A stretch of 64,000 nt of DNA from JALYGY01 sp963800975 (GCA_963800975.1 CAWDDB010000012.1:1-64000); one strand, 5' to 3'. Positions 52,729 to 62,821 are shown, counted from the stretch's first letter. Program-made: numbers and translations. The notes: a model not told the origin generated them from the sequence alone.

Positions 52729-54531
52729 ATGCAGTACCCGCTCTATCCGGCACGCACATCGGTAGATCCGGGCCCCGCGGTTGGAGCCCTGGACGGCTCG
52801 TGGGCCGGCGTCATGGCTCACGCGAAGGCCGCGCCGTTGCGCCAGCGCGGGTCCAGGCCGGTGCTCCTCGCCGTGGACGACGAACCCGAGGCCCGGGGCG
52901 ACGTCTCGCGCGAGCTGCGCCAGCGTTACGGCGACGACTACCGCGTGGTGTGCGAAACCTCCGCCGAGGCCGGCCTGAAGAAGCTGCGGGAGTTCAAGAT
53001 GGCAGGGGTCCAGGTGGCCCTGGTGTTGGCCGACCATTGGATGCCGGGGATGACGGGCACGGACTTCCTGACCCGCGTGCGCGACATCCATCCCACGGCG
53101 AAGCGGGCCCTCCTCGTCGACTGGGGCGACAGGAGCGCCCCCGGTCCTATCTTGCAGGCCATGTCTCTAGGCCGGATCGACTACTACGTCCACAAGCCAT
53201 GGGGATCCTCCGACGAGCGGTTCCACAAGGTCATATCCGAGTTCCTCTACGAGTGGGCCAAGGATCACCTCCCCAGGTTCGAGGCGGTGAGGGTGGTCGG
53301 CGAGCACTGGTCCGCGCGCTCGCACGAGCTGAGGGACCTGCTTGGCCGCAACGGGGTCCCCTACGCCTTCCACGCGGTCGACTCCGCGGAGGGACAGAGG
53401 CTGCTCGCGCAGGTCGGCCACGACGCGTCGCGGCTCCCCGTCCTGGTCCTGTTCGACGGGCAGGTGCTCGTCGACCCCACGAACCAGGAGATAGCCGACG
53501 CCGCCTGCGGGGTGGACCCCTCGCGCGAGATGCAGCTGAGCTACGACCTCGTGATAATCGGTTCCGGACCCGCCGGGCTAGCCGCCGCCGTGTACGGCGC
53601 CTCGGAGGGTCTCGAGACCCTGGTCGTGGAGGGCGAGGCGGTCGGCGGCCAGGCCGGCACCAGCTCCCTGATCCGCAACTACCTCGGCTTCCCGTCGGGC
53701 GTCGGCGGGGCGGAGTTGACGAGCCGGGCCGCAGAGCAGGCCTGGCTGTTTGGCGCGTCCTTCGTCTACATGCGCCACGCGACCGGGCTGCGCCGGGACG
53801 GAGACCGGCTGGCGGTAATGCTGTCGTGCGGGTTGGAGGTCACCGCCAAGACGGTGATCGTCGCCACCGGCGCCTCGTACGTCCGCCTTGGCATCCCGGA
53901 ACTCGAGGCCCTGCACGGCGTGGGCGTGTTCTACGGTGCCGCGGTGAGCGAGGCGCGGGCCCTGCGGGGCAAGGAAGTCTACGTGGTTGGCGCGGGGAAC
54001 TCGGCCGGTCAGGCGGTGTCGCACCTCTCCAGGTACGCCTCGCGCGTGACGCTGCTCGTGCGCGGCGACGACCTCTCCTCGAGCATGTCGGAGTACCTGA
54101 TCAGGGAGATAGAGGCCGCCGGGAACGTCGACGTCCGCCTGAACACCAGGGTCGTGGGGGGCGGCGGCGAGGGCAGGCTCGAGCGCCTGGTCCTCGAGGA
54201 AGACGGGATCACGGAGACCGTCGAGGCCGCGGCCCTGTTCGTCCTCATCGGCGCGCAGCCCCGCACGGACTGGCTGCCCGAGGAGGTCGAGCGCGACGAG
54301 GGCGGCTACGTTATGACCGGGCCCGACCTCCTGGGAGACGGACAAGAGGAGTGGCCGCTCGACCGGCCGCCCCTGATGTTCGAGACGAGCATGCCCGGCG
54401 TCTTCGCGGCCGGCGACGTCAGGCACGGATCCGTCAAGCGGGTCGCCTCCGCGGTCGGGGCCGGCGCGATCGCCATCCAGTCGGTCCACGAGTACATGAG
54501 GGTGTCACACCAGCAACTGGTTCACGCGTAG
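52729..54531 (+). CDS. Receiver - glutaredoxin-like - thioredoxin-reductase-like fusion
   Basis: A 600-aa three-part protein. Residues about 40-165 form a receiver (LLAVDDEPEARG, VALVLADHWMPGMTG, VHKPWG); about 185-262 a glutaredoxin-like domain (VGEHWSARSHELRDLLGRNGVPYAFH, LPVLVLFDGQVLVDPTN); about 270-590 a FAD/NAD(P) reductase (VIIGSGPAGLAAAVYGASEGL, VVGAGNSAGQAVSHL, MPGVFAAGDVR). The redox CxxC is missing in both: the glutaredoxin site reads SARS, and the reductase has GAAVSEA where CATC would be. It therefore does not reduce thioredoxin in the usual way. GAGGAGGCGAGAG precedes the ATG. Confidence 0.9.
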   Translation: MQYPLYPARTSVDPGPAVGALDGSWAGVMAHAKAAPLRQRGSRPVLLAVDDEPEARGDVSRELRQRYGDDYRVVCETSAEAGLKKLREFKMAGVQVALVLADHWMPGMTGTDFLTRVRDIHPTAKRALLVDWGDRSAPGPILQAMSLGRIDYYVHKPWGSSDERFHKVISEFLYEWAKDHLPRFEAVRVVGEHWSARSHELRDLLGRNGVPYAFHAVDSAEGQRLLAQVGHDASRLPVLVLFDGQVLVDPTNQEIADAACGVDPSREMQLSYDLVIIGSGPAGLAAAVYGASEGLETLVVEGEAVGGQAGTSSLIRNYLGFPSGVGGAELTSRAAEQAWLFGASFVYMRHATGLRRDGDRLAVMLSCGLEVTAKTVIVATGASYVRLGIPELEALHGVGVFYGAAVSEARALRGKEVYVVGAGNSAGQAVSHLSRYASRVTLLVRGDDLSSSMSEYLIREIEAAGNVDVRLNTRVVGGGGEGRLERLVLEEDGITETVEAAALFVLIGAQPRTDWLPEEVERDEGGYVMTGPDLLGDGQEEWPLDRPPLMFETSMPGVFAAGDVRHGSVKRVASAVGAGAIAIQSVHEYMRVSHQQLVHA

Positions 54532-54577
54532 AAACCGGGCGCCCGGGCTCGCCCCCGCAACCAAGGAAGGGTAAACT

Positions 54578-55270
54578 ATGAAGCGAGATACTATGACCAC
54601 GCGAGAGTCGGATCAGACGAACCAAAACCCCGCGCCCGAGTCGGCTTCGAGCTTGGGGAACACGCTACTGCGCGTCGCCTGGATGGCGATACTCCTCGGA
54701 ATAGCGATGGAGGTGTTGCTGCTCTTGGTGGGCGGGGCGTTGGGTAACGTGCTCGGCGTTGGACCGGTGATCGCCGACTTCGCCAGAAACATCACGTGGT
54801 CCGTCTTCGTGTGCGTGGGGCTGGCGATCGGTACGGCGGTCTCGAAGGCGCGCGGGCCGGCGATGGGCGCCTTGGGTCTTTTCTCCGCCCCGATAGCCTT
54901 CGAGGCCTCGCGCATATTCCACAAGGGCACGCTAGGCGCGCTCGCCGTCACCGGCGGCGGTGTAGGCGACGAGTTCTCGCCCTTGGTGATCGCCATCGTC
55001 AAGGGCCTCGAGTACGGGGCGCTGGGGCTGGGAATCGGCTGGATAGGCCAGCGTCAGTGGGGCGGTGCGTTGGCTCACGCGGCCTACGGGTTGATGATCG
55101 GGCTAGTCTTCGGGGGCGCGCAGGTTTTCCTCGCCTCCACGGCTTCACCCGCCCCTACCTCCGCCGACCTCATCGTCCAGAGCGTAAACCAGGTCCTCTT
55201 CCCCGTCGGCTGCTCCCTGGTTCTCTTCGCCGGCGCCGTGCTAGGAAAGCGAGCATTGAACAGCGGCTGA
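54578..55270 (+). CDS. Hypothetical multi-pass membrane protein
   Basis: A 230-aa protein with a charged N-terminal tail (about 1-25) and about six hydrophobic helices, including LLRVAWMAILLGIAMEVLLLLVGGAL, ITWSVFVCVGLAIGTAV, LVIAIVKGLEYGALGLGIGWIG and LFPVGCSLVLFAGAVLGKRAL. No family is recognised. AAGGAAGGGTAAACT gives a strong ribosome site. It begins 46 nt after the fused redox protein and may be in its operon. The TGA stop lies in the loop of the first hairpin of repeat cluster C. Confidence 0.7.
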   Translation: MKRDTMTTRESDQTNQNPAPESASSLGNTLLRVAWMAILLGIAMEVLLLLVGGALGNVLGVGPVIADFARNITWSVFVCVGLAIGTAVSKARGPAMGALGLFSAPIAFEASRIFHKGTLGALAVTGGGVGDEFSPLVIAIVKGLEYGALGLGIGWIGQRQWGGALAHAAYGLMIGLVFGGAQVFLASTASPAPTSADLIVQSVNQVLFPVGCSLVLFAGAVLGKRALNSG

Positions 55271-55547
55271 GCCGCTGTTCGGCACGCTGCAGCGTGCTTC
55301 GCCCGCTTCCGCTTGTCAGCACGCTACGTCCGACTGCGTCGGGCTTCGCTTGTCAGCACGCGTCGGACCCGCTGCCGCAGCCCCTCGCTCTCAGCACGCT
55401 TCGGCCAGCAATGCTGGCCTCGCTTTCAGCAATGGGGCTTCTCCTCTCTCAGAGAAGCTGACAAGCCGCCCTTCGAGGCGAAGCCGAGGGGGCGGCGTGC
55501 TGACAAGCCTGCGCAGCAGGCGTGCGCGCTCAGGCTTCGCCTGAGCG
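55261..55547. repeat. Mosaic hairpin-repeat cluster C
   Basis: About 285 bp, the longest cluster. Hairpins include CAGCGGC-TGA-GCCGCTG (55261-55277, with the upstream stop codon in its loop), the perfect palindrome GCACGCTGCAGCGTGC (55282-55297), CCGAC-TGC-GTCGG, GGCCAGC-AAT-GCTGGCC (55403-55419), CCTGC-GCA-GCAGG (55508-55520) and CGCTCAGGC-TTC-GCCTGAGCG (55527-55547). GCTTGTCAGCACGC occurs at 55311-55324 and 55348-55361. The last hairpin contains the stop codon of the CNNM gene on the other strand. Confidence 0.82.
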
Positions 55548-56891
55548 TTGTTCGTGGGGGCTTTCGGAGTACGCGTCCGGGGCTTGACGGGCGAGGACCT
55601 GGGCGACGCGCGGGCCGTCCACCTCGTCCACTCGCAGCAGGTAGCCGTCGAGCCGGATCTCGTCCCCGACCGCGGGGGCGCGGCCAAGGGCGCCGAGGAC
55701 GAGGCCGCCGACGGTGTCGAAGTCGTTGCTCTCGAATTGCGAGCCGAGCGCCTCGTTCACTACCCCGATCGGGATGCGGCCGTCTATCGAGTAGGAGCCG
55801 TCGGCTAGCTGGCGGACCGCCGGCTCTTCCTCGTCGAACTCGTCCCGGATCTCGCCCACTATCTCCTCGATGATGTCCTCCACCGTAAAGAGGCCTTCGA
55901 AGGAGCCCCACTCGTCTATGACGATGGCCATCTGCAGCTCCTGCCGCTGGAAGTCGTCGAGGATCCCGTCCAGCGGCCGGTTCTCGGGGACGACGAGGAC
56001 CTGGCGCATGAGATCTCTCGCCGCGAGATCGCTGTCCAGGCTGCCCTCGGACTCGACTGCCCGCAGGACGTCCTTTATGTGCACCGCCCCGACTATCCTG
56101 TCGGGGGAGTCGCCCTCGTAGATCGGGTAGCGGGTGTAGTTGCCGGCCGCCGCCACGGAGACGAGCTTCCTCAAGGGCAGGTCGGCCGCCAGCGTGACGG
56201 CGTCGGGACGAGGGACCATGATCTCGCGCGCCACGGTGTCGTTTAGCTCGAAGACGGCGTCGACCATCTCCTCCTCGTCCTCTTCCAACACGCCGTGCCG
56301 CCTGGACTGGGCGACGAGCTGCCGGATCTCTCCCTCCGAGTGGGTCTCGTCCGTCTCGGAGGCCGGCGGGTAGCCAAGCGCCCTCGTGATGGCGTTCGCG
56401 GTGCCGTTGAACACGATGGTGAAGGGCAGCAGCAGGTAGTAGAAGAACCGCAGGAAGGGGGCCACGAAGAGCGAGGTGCCCTCGGGGCTCTGGATCGCGA
56501 TCGTCTTGGGCGCGAGCTCCCCGAAGACCACGTGCGCGAAGGCCACGATCCCGAAGGCCAGGGGGAAGGCCAGCGCGTGGCTCCAGCCCTCCGGCAGGCC
56601 GAGGAGCTCGAAGAGCGGCCTCACGAGGAGTCCGTCCACGACCGGCTCCGCCAGGGCCCCGAGGCCGAGGGACGAGATGGTAATGCCGAGTTGGCAGACG
56701 GCGAGGTATTGGTCCAGCCGCCGTCGGGCCTCCCTGACCATCCCAGCCGTCGACCTGCCCTCCTCGACGAGCCGGTCGATCTGGGTGGCGCGGATCCTGA
56801 CGAAGGCGAACTCCGCCGCCACGAACAACCCGTTCAGGGCCACCAGCACGAGGGCAGCGAAGATCCTGAGCAGGGGAACGGCTAGCTCCAG
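55530..56891 (-). CDS. CNNM/CorC (HlyC-family) membrane protein
   Basis: A 453-aa protein: CNNM/DUF21 membrane domain (about 1-190, with NGLFVAAEFAFVRIRATQ and VVFGELAPKTIAIQ), two CBS domains (REIMVPRPDAVTL, RDLMRQVLVVPENRPLDGIL), and a CorC_HlyC domain (DFDTVGGLVLGALGRAPAVGD). The family is linked to Mg2+ or Na+ handling. The usual first start would be GTG at 56849, but that cuts the first membrane helix; a CTG at 56891 with GAGGAG 5 nt upstream restores LLELAVPLLRIFAALVLVALNG. A CTG start is therefore preferred. The stop lies in a cluster C hairpin. Confidence 0.85.
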   Translation of the reverse strand: MELAVPLLRIFAALVLVALNGLFVAAEFAFVRIRATQIDRLVEEGRSTAGMVREARRRLDQYLAVCQLGITISSLGLGALAEPVVDGLLVRPLFELLGLPEGWSHALAFPLAFGIVAFAHVVFGELAPKTIAIQSPEGTSLFVAPFLRFFYYLLLPFTIVFNGTANAITRALGYPPASETDETHSEGEIRQLVAQSRRHGVLEEDEEEMVDAVFELNDTVAREIMVPRPDAVTLAADLPLRKLVSVAAAGNYTRYPIYEGDSPDRIVGAVHIKDVLRAVESEGSLDSDLAARDLMRQVLVVPENRPLDGILDDFQRQELQMAIVIDEWGSFEGLFTVEDIIEEIVGEIRDEFDEEEPAVRQLADGSYSIDGRIPIGVVNEALGSQFESNDFDTVGGLVLGALGRAPAVGDEIRLDGYLLRVDEVDGPRVAQVLARQAPDAYSESPHEQRSGEA

Positions 56892-57070
56892 AAGCGCTCC
56901 TCAGGGGGTGGCGTGCGCCCCTCGAACGGGGGCGCGCCGGTACTCGATGCCTCTTCGAGTTCCATGGGGCAAGAATATATCAGGTTTCGGGTATTGGGCT
57001 ACAGGCATCGGGGACCCGTGACGTCGTCTATCACCGTTCTCGGGGGCCCTCCGAGCCTCCGCGGATCGTT

Positions 57071-58105
57071 CTAGTACAACAGCTTCTTGTCCAGGACGTT
57101 GAGAAGAGGCTCGCCTTCGAGGTACCGACGCAGGTTCTCGCAGAAGAGGTCGGTCTGACGCTTGTTTATGAGCGAGGTGACGTTGTCGGTCGCGTGCGGG
57201 CTCACGATGACGTTGTCGAGTCCCCACAGCGGGCTCCCCTGGGGTAGCGGCTCGACCTCGAAGACGTCGAGCGCGGCCCCCGACAGGTGCCCGCTCTCGA
57301 GGGCCTCGACGAGCGCCGCCTCGTCAACGACCGTTCCCCGCCCGACGTTCACGAAGTATGCCCCCGGTTTCATCGCCTCTACGGCGCTCGCGTCGACCAG
57401 GTGGCGGGTCTCGGGGGTGCCAGGCAGCGTCACGACCACGTAGTCGGCTTCGGCGAGAGCCTCGCGCAAGCGGTCCGTCTCGTACAGCTCGTCGGCGTAT
57501 CCCGAGGCGGGGTCGTCCTCGCGCACCGCCCGCTTGACCCCGACCACGCGGGTCCCAAAAGGTCGCACGCGCTGCGCGACGGCGCGCCCGATATTCCCCA
57601 TCCCGAGGATGCACAGCGTCGCGCCCTCGATCGTGCCCGTGTGCGTCGGGCGCCACGCCTTCTCGGCCTTGTCGCGGCGCAGCTTCTCGAGGTCCTTGGC
57701 GTGCTGGAGCATCGCCATGACGACGAACTCGGCCAGGGGCCCCGAGTAGACGCCGCTCGCCGTGGTCACGACCACGTCGGTCTCGAGAAGGCCGGCGTTT
57801 TCCGCAACCTCGCCGGCGCCGGCCATGCTCGCCTGGATCCACCGGAGTCTCGGGGCGAGCCTGGCGAGGTTCCGGGTGTGCCCGCGGGGGAAGTCGTAGA
57901 GCACCTCGGCCTCCCCAAGCATCGCTACGAGCTCTTCGTCCCCCTCCGTCCTGCGACGCCACTCCTCGGGGCCGGCGTGGTCCCCGGGCCAGCGCGGCGG
58001 CGGCACGAGATCCTCCCTGTACAGCACCCGCAGCCGCGGGTCGACCTCCCGCATGCGCGACACGTGCTCTTCCTCGAAATAGCTCGATACGACGACGGTA
58101 GTCAA
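57071..58105 (-). CDS. D-2-hydroxyacid dehydrogenase
   Basis: A 344-aa NAD-dependent enzyme. CILGMGNIGRAVAQRVRPFGTRVVGVKR (about 163-190) is the nucleotide motif; NVGRGTVVDEAALVEALE carries the catalytic Arg; the Glu lies near FEVEPLPQ and the catalytic His in VIVSPHATDNV. These are the Arg-Glu-His triad of the family, which includes hydroxypyruvate and glyoxylate reductases; the closest match cannot be read from sequence. The TTG start follows GGAGGGAAGCAAA. Repeat cluster D lies upstream, between it and the divergent Nudix gene. Confidence 0.9.
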   Translation of the reverse strand: MTTVVVSSYFEEEHVSRMREVDPRLRVLYREDLVPPPRWPGDHAGPEEWRRRTEGDEELVAMLGEAEVLYDFPRGHTRNLARLAPRLRWIQASMAGAGEVAENAGLLETDVVVTTASGVYSGPLAEFVVMAMLQHAKDLEKLRRDKAEKAWRPTHTGTIEGATLCILGMGNIGRAVAQRVRPFGTRVVGVKRAVREDDPASGYADELYETDRLREALAEADYVVVTLPGTPETRHLVDASAVEAMKPGAYFVNVGRGTVVDEAALVEALESGHLSGAALDVFEVEPLPQGSPLWGLDNVIVSPHATDNVTSLINKRQTDLFCENLRRYLEGEPLLNVLDKKLLY

Positions 58106-58118
58106 TTTGCTTCCCTCC

Positions 58119-58340
58119 GGTCGGCAGCACGCTGGCTTCGCCAGCTTGTCAGCACGCCGCCCCTTCGGCTTCGCCTCGGGGGCGGCTTGTCAGCCAGAAC
58201 GGGCGTGGGAGTCTACCCCAGCGCGTTCCGACTCGCTGACCAGCATAGTTGCTAATCCGTTCCCGAGCCAGGAGCCTAGCCGCTGAAAAGCCGCCGAAGG
58301 CGGCGGCGTGCTGACAAGCGGAGGCGAAGCCGGAGCGTGA
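58119..58340. repeat. Mosaic hairpin-repeat cluster D
   Basis: A 220-bp array between divergent genes. Hairpins include CTGGC-TTC-GCCAG near 58132-58144, a GCCGCCCC...GGGGGCGGC arm pair near 58157-58184 and CCGCC-GAA-GGCGG near 58291-58303. Linkers TTGTCAGCACGC (58146-58157) and GCGTGCTGACAAGC (58306-58319) flank them. The right end GGAGCGTGA runs into the TACATT box of the Nudix gene. The centre (about 58200-58270) is unrelated sequence. Confidence 0.75.
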
Positions 58341-58346
58341 TACATT
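58341..58346 (+). promoter_or_regulatory. -10 element TACATT of a probable leaderless gene
   Basis: TACATT ends 6 nt before the GTG at 58353. The repeat cluster abuts the box directly, so the repeat supplies whatever lies at -35. Confidence 0.55.
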
Positions 58347-58352
58347 TCCCGC

Positions 58353-58988
58353 GTGGACGAGTTGATCGACGTTTTCGACGAGAGCGGTAGGCCGACCGGC
58401 GAGGTGGCGTGGAAGAGCGAGGCCCATCGCCGAGGCCTGATCCACCGCTGCTTTCACTGCTGGATCGCCGGCGAGGACGACCGCGGGGCCTACCTGCTCG
58501 TCCAGCGCCGCGACGCCGCGAAGGACACATGGCCTGGGTACCTCGACGTCACCGCGGCGGGGCACCTGAGGAGCGGCGAGGAGACGCTCGCGGGTGGGTT
58601 GCGCGAGATCGAGGAGGAGCTTGGCTTGAGGGTCGGGCCCGAGAGGCTCGTGCCGCTTGGCACCGTCCGGGTGGAGCAGGAGATCCCCGGAGGATGCGAC
58701 CGCGAGATCCACGAGGTGTTCTTGCTCTTGGACTCCACGCCGCCGCGGGATCTGCGGCTCCAGGAAGACGAGGTCGAAGCCGTGCTCCGCATAGGACTCG
58801 GCGACGCCGAGGCGCTCGGCGCCGGCCGCGTCCCATCGGCGCCGGCGCAGGAGTACGGGAACGCGGGGACCGCCGCGGTCCGCGTGCGTCCCTCGGACTT
58901 GGTCCCGAGCGAGGACGATTACCTCCGCAAGGTGGCGGAGGCGGCGAGACGCCTCCTGGCCGGAGAGAGTCCCGGTCGCGTCTTCTAG
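58353..58988 (+). CDS. Nudix hydrolase (IPP-isomerase-like branch)
   Basis: A 211-aa protein. The N-terminus VDELIDVFDESGRPTGEVAWKSEAHRRGLIHRCFHCWI and Nudix box AAGHLRSGEETLAGGLREIEEELGLRV (about 68-94) match the Nudix branch related to isopentenyl-diphosphate isomerase and annotated YfcD-like. The box is intact. Substrates are nucleotide or isoprenoid diphosphates; unknown here. The GTG appears leaderless. The protein ends in a helical SEDDYLRKVAEAARRLLAGE. Confidence 0.85.
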   Translation: MDELIDVFDESGRPTGEVAWKSEAHRRGLIHRCFHCWIAGEDDRGAYLLVQRRDAAKDTWPGYLDVTAAGHLRSGEETLAGGLREIEEELGLRVGPERLVPLGTVRVEQEIPGGCDREIHEVFLLLDSTPPRDLRLQEDEVEAVLRIGLGDAEALGAGRVPSAPAQEYGNAGTAAVRVRPSDLVPSEDDYLRKVAEAARRLLAGESPGRVF

Positions 58989-59045
58989 GACGATCCTCGC
59001 GGGGATCCGGAGGACGCCCCCTGTCGCCTCGGATTGCGGACCGCT

Positions 59046-59510
59046 CTAGCCTGGCGACGGCTCGTCGGGCGACCCTTCGACCAGCCTGACCGCGAACTGT
59101 GCCCGCCAGGACGAAGAACGGACGTCCCTGAGCAGGTTCTCTGCGTGGTCGGCTTCGAGCTCCCCGCTCCCGGACTCGACCAGGGGGGTCATGGAATGGA
59201 CCGCCTCGGCGGCCAGGCGCGTGGCCTCTACGGCGCGAGGCGCGTGCTCTGGAGGCAGGTTACCGGCGTTGCAGGCGGCGAGGTTGGCCAGGTCGGCACA
59301 GCAGATCGCCGCCTCCGCCAGGACGTCCGGCGCCGGGTCTGTCCGGGCGAGCCCCGAGAGGGTCTCCAGCTGCCGGCCAAGGTCTACCGCCAGGTCGCGG
59401 ACCACCCCGGTTTGCTGGGCGTTCGGTGACACCGCCTCCGGCCGGCAGGCCTCTTCCAGCAGGGCGGCGGCCCTGGCCCCGGCGGAGATCGGATCCGGTG
59501 AACCGTTCAC
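59046..59510 (-). CDS. Hypothetical helical protein downstream of DUF1206 gene
   Basis: A 154-aa protein, all-helical by appearance (ARAAALLEEACRPEAV, VVRDLAVDLGRQLETLSGL, CADLANLAACNAG, AVEATRLAAEAVHSMTPLVES). No family is recognised. The GTG at 59510 is chosen; it lies 11 nt after the DUF1206 stop, so the two are one operon. The open frame continues upstream inside DUF1206 in an implausible composition. There is no membrane segment. Confidence 0.6.
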   Translation of the reverse strand: MNGSPDPISAGARAAALLEEACRPEAVSPNAQQTGVVRDLAVDLGRQLETLSGLARTDPAPDVLAEAAICCADLANLAACNAGNLPPEHAPRAVEATRLAAEAVHSMTPLVESGSGELEADHAENLLRDVRSSSWRAQFAVRLVEGSPDEPSPG

Positions 59511-59521
59511 CCCGTCGGTGG

Positions 59522-60364
59522 TCAGGCCGGCTCGATTCGGCGGTAGCGCGCCATGACGAACATGAAGGCGCCGAAAGCGACGAGGCCAGCCGCGACGGCG
59601 CCGAGCAGATACGGACCGAAGGGCTGGCGTACCAGGGTCTCGAGGGCGCCGCCCAGGCCGCGCGCCTTCTGCGGGTTGGACTGCAGGGCGGCCTGGGCGA
59701 GGAAGATGCCTATGACGAGGAAGACCGCGCCCTTGGCGGAGAAGCCAAGACGCCCGGCGTGCGTCGTCCACCGCTTCTCCCCGAGGCTCATCTCTCCCAA
59801 CTTCAGCTCATCCCGGAAGTCCGCCTTGTAAGCCTTGTAGAACTGGTACAGGCCTACGCCACAGATCACCGCCCCGGCCGCCACGGCGAGCCAGCGTCCG
59901 AGGGGCTGGGCTAGCAGGGTGGCGGTCCAGTCATCCGGTCCCCCGCCTCCTCCGCCCCCCGATCCGAGCGCCAGCCCACCGGCGGTGAAAGCCAGGACGC
60001 ACAGGAAGAGGCCGTTGAGCGCGTGGTTGATGCGCTTCCCGATCCCCTTCACGTCCTTGCCCTCGTTATCCGGGTCAGCTACACCCTGGAACACGCGCCA
60101 CGCCGCGTAAGCCAGGAGCCCGAGGGCCACCAGGACGAGCAGAACCTTCCCGAGCGGGGCAGCCAGGATAAAGCGCAGCGCTCCTTCCTGTCCGGTCGCC
60201 CCTCCGCCCCCGCCGAACGCCGCCCGCAGCGCCAGGCCTCCGACGAGCACGTAGACCACCCCGTAAGCTACGTAACCCACGCGCGCGAGCCGCTCGACCC
60301 AGGGGCTGGCCTTACTGGCCGCCCTCTCGGCGTGCTGCTCGACCGAAGAACCGTTCTGCGACAC
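59522..60364 (-). CDS. DUF1206 membrane protein
   Basis: A 280-aa protein built of three tandem DUF1206 units of two membrane helices each: about 25-105 (LARVGYVAYGVVYVLVGGLAL ... LLVLVALGLLAYAAWRVFQG), about 120-195 and about 205-275 (AGRLGFSAKGAVFLVIGIFLAQAAL ... LGAVAAGLVAFGAFMFVMARYRRIEPA). The family is common in actinobacteria and cyanobacteria; function unknown. The GTG at 60364 follows GAGGAGGAGCGCAGC. A further open frame upstream is on the opposite strand of nadE and not real. Confidence 0.88.
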   Translation of the reverse strand: MSQNGSSVEQHAERAASKASPWVERLARVGYVAYGVVYVLVGGLALRAAFGGGGGATGQEGALRFILAAPLGKVLLVLVALGLLAYAAWRVFQGVADPDNEGKDVKGIGKRINHALNGLFLCVLAFTAGGLALGSGGGGGGGPDDWTATLLAQPLGRWLAVAAGAVICGVGLYQFYKAYKADFRDELKLGEMSLGEKRWTTHAGRLGFSAKGAVFLVIGIFLAQAALQSNPQKARGLGGALETLVRQPFGPYLLGAVAAGLVAFGAFMFVMARYRRIEPA

Positions 60365-60484
60365 GCTGCGCTCCTCCTCTCCGACGCTCCGCCGTACTGT
60401 ACACCGGCGTCGAGGGACGTGAACGAAGCGGCGCGCTTCCCGGAACGCGCCGATCCGGGCGGGTCGCCGGGTGCGACGACGCGG

Positions 60485-60490
60485 TATATT
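60485..60490 (+). promoter_or_regulatory. -10 element TATATT of the leaderless NAD synthetase gene
   Basis: TATATT ends 6 nt before the ATG at 60497. No ribosome site is present, so the mRNA is likely leaderless. Confidence 0.65.
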
Positions 60491-60496
60491 AGGGCC

Positions 60497-62238
<1,742 letters not shown>

Positions 62239-62239
<1 letters not shown>

Positions 62240-62263
62240 GCCACGCTCCAGCAGGACGTGGCC
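62239..62263. terminator. Possible bidirectional terminator hairpin
   Basis: GGCCACG (62239-62245) pairs with CGTGGCC (62257-62263) across an 11-nt loop, between the convergent NAD synthetase and hemerythrin genes. There is no T-run on either side. Confidence 0.35.
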
Positions 62264-62272
62264 ACCTAGAGA

Positions 62273-62821
62273 CTAGTCGTAGCCGCCGCCTTCGCTGTCG
62301 CCGGGTCCCGGCCACGGCGCGTACGAGAGCTCCTGCGCGGGTACCCACGGCTCGACGCGCGGGCCCGCCTCCTTGACCTCCAGCCTCGCCGCCAGCTCCG
62401 TCAGTGCGGCCTCCGAAAGCGACCCCTCGACAAGCGGGAACACCACCCGCTCCTCGAGCCGGATGTGTGCCTCCAGGCGATCCCCTATCTCGCGCAGCGT
62501 CGCGAGCTGGACGGTCCCGCCCACCACCTCGTCGCTGAGCCGCATGACGAGGCCCCGAATGCGCGCATGGTCTTCGAGCATCTCGACCAAGGCATCCTGG
62601 CTCACGTCCCCTCCGTGGCGCGCCATCACCGGCAAGAGGACCTCCTCTTCTTTGCGGAAATGGATCGCGGTGTCTCTCTGCCAGAAGTCTAGGAAGCCAC
62701 TGGCCGTCTTCTGCGCCGGATGGGCCTCGTCTCCATCCGCCGCCCTCCGGAGCCTGCGGGCCTGCACTAGACCGTGGTGGTGATCCTCCGAAAGGCTCCT
62801 GAGTTCCGGCGTGCGCTTCAT
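62273..62821 (-). CDS. Hemerythrin-like HHE-domain protein
   Basis: A 182-aa four-helix protein. Di-iron ligands are visible: His cluster SEDHHHGLVQARRL, AIHFRKEEEVLLPVM, LEDHARIRGLVMRL and AHIRLEERVVFPLVE, giving His and Glu residues on each helix. The order resembles the C-terminal domain of RIC/YtfE-type Fe-S repair proteins, and these also bind oxygen or NO. Its ATG overlaps the stop of the upstream cupin gene by one base (TGATG). With the Rrf2 regulator nearby, a role in iron or NO stress is plausible, as inference. Confidence 0.88.
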   Translation of the reverse strand: MKRTPELRSLSEDHHHGLVQARRLRRAADGDEAHPAQKTASGFLDFWQRDTAIHFRKEEEVLLPVMARHGGDVSQDALVEMLEDHARIRGLVMRLSDEVVGGTVQLATLREIGDRLEAHIRLEERVVFPLVEGSLSEAALTELAARLEVKEAGPRVEPWVPAQELSYAPWPGPGDSEGGGYD

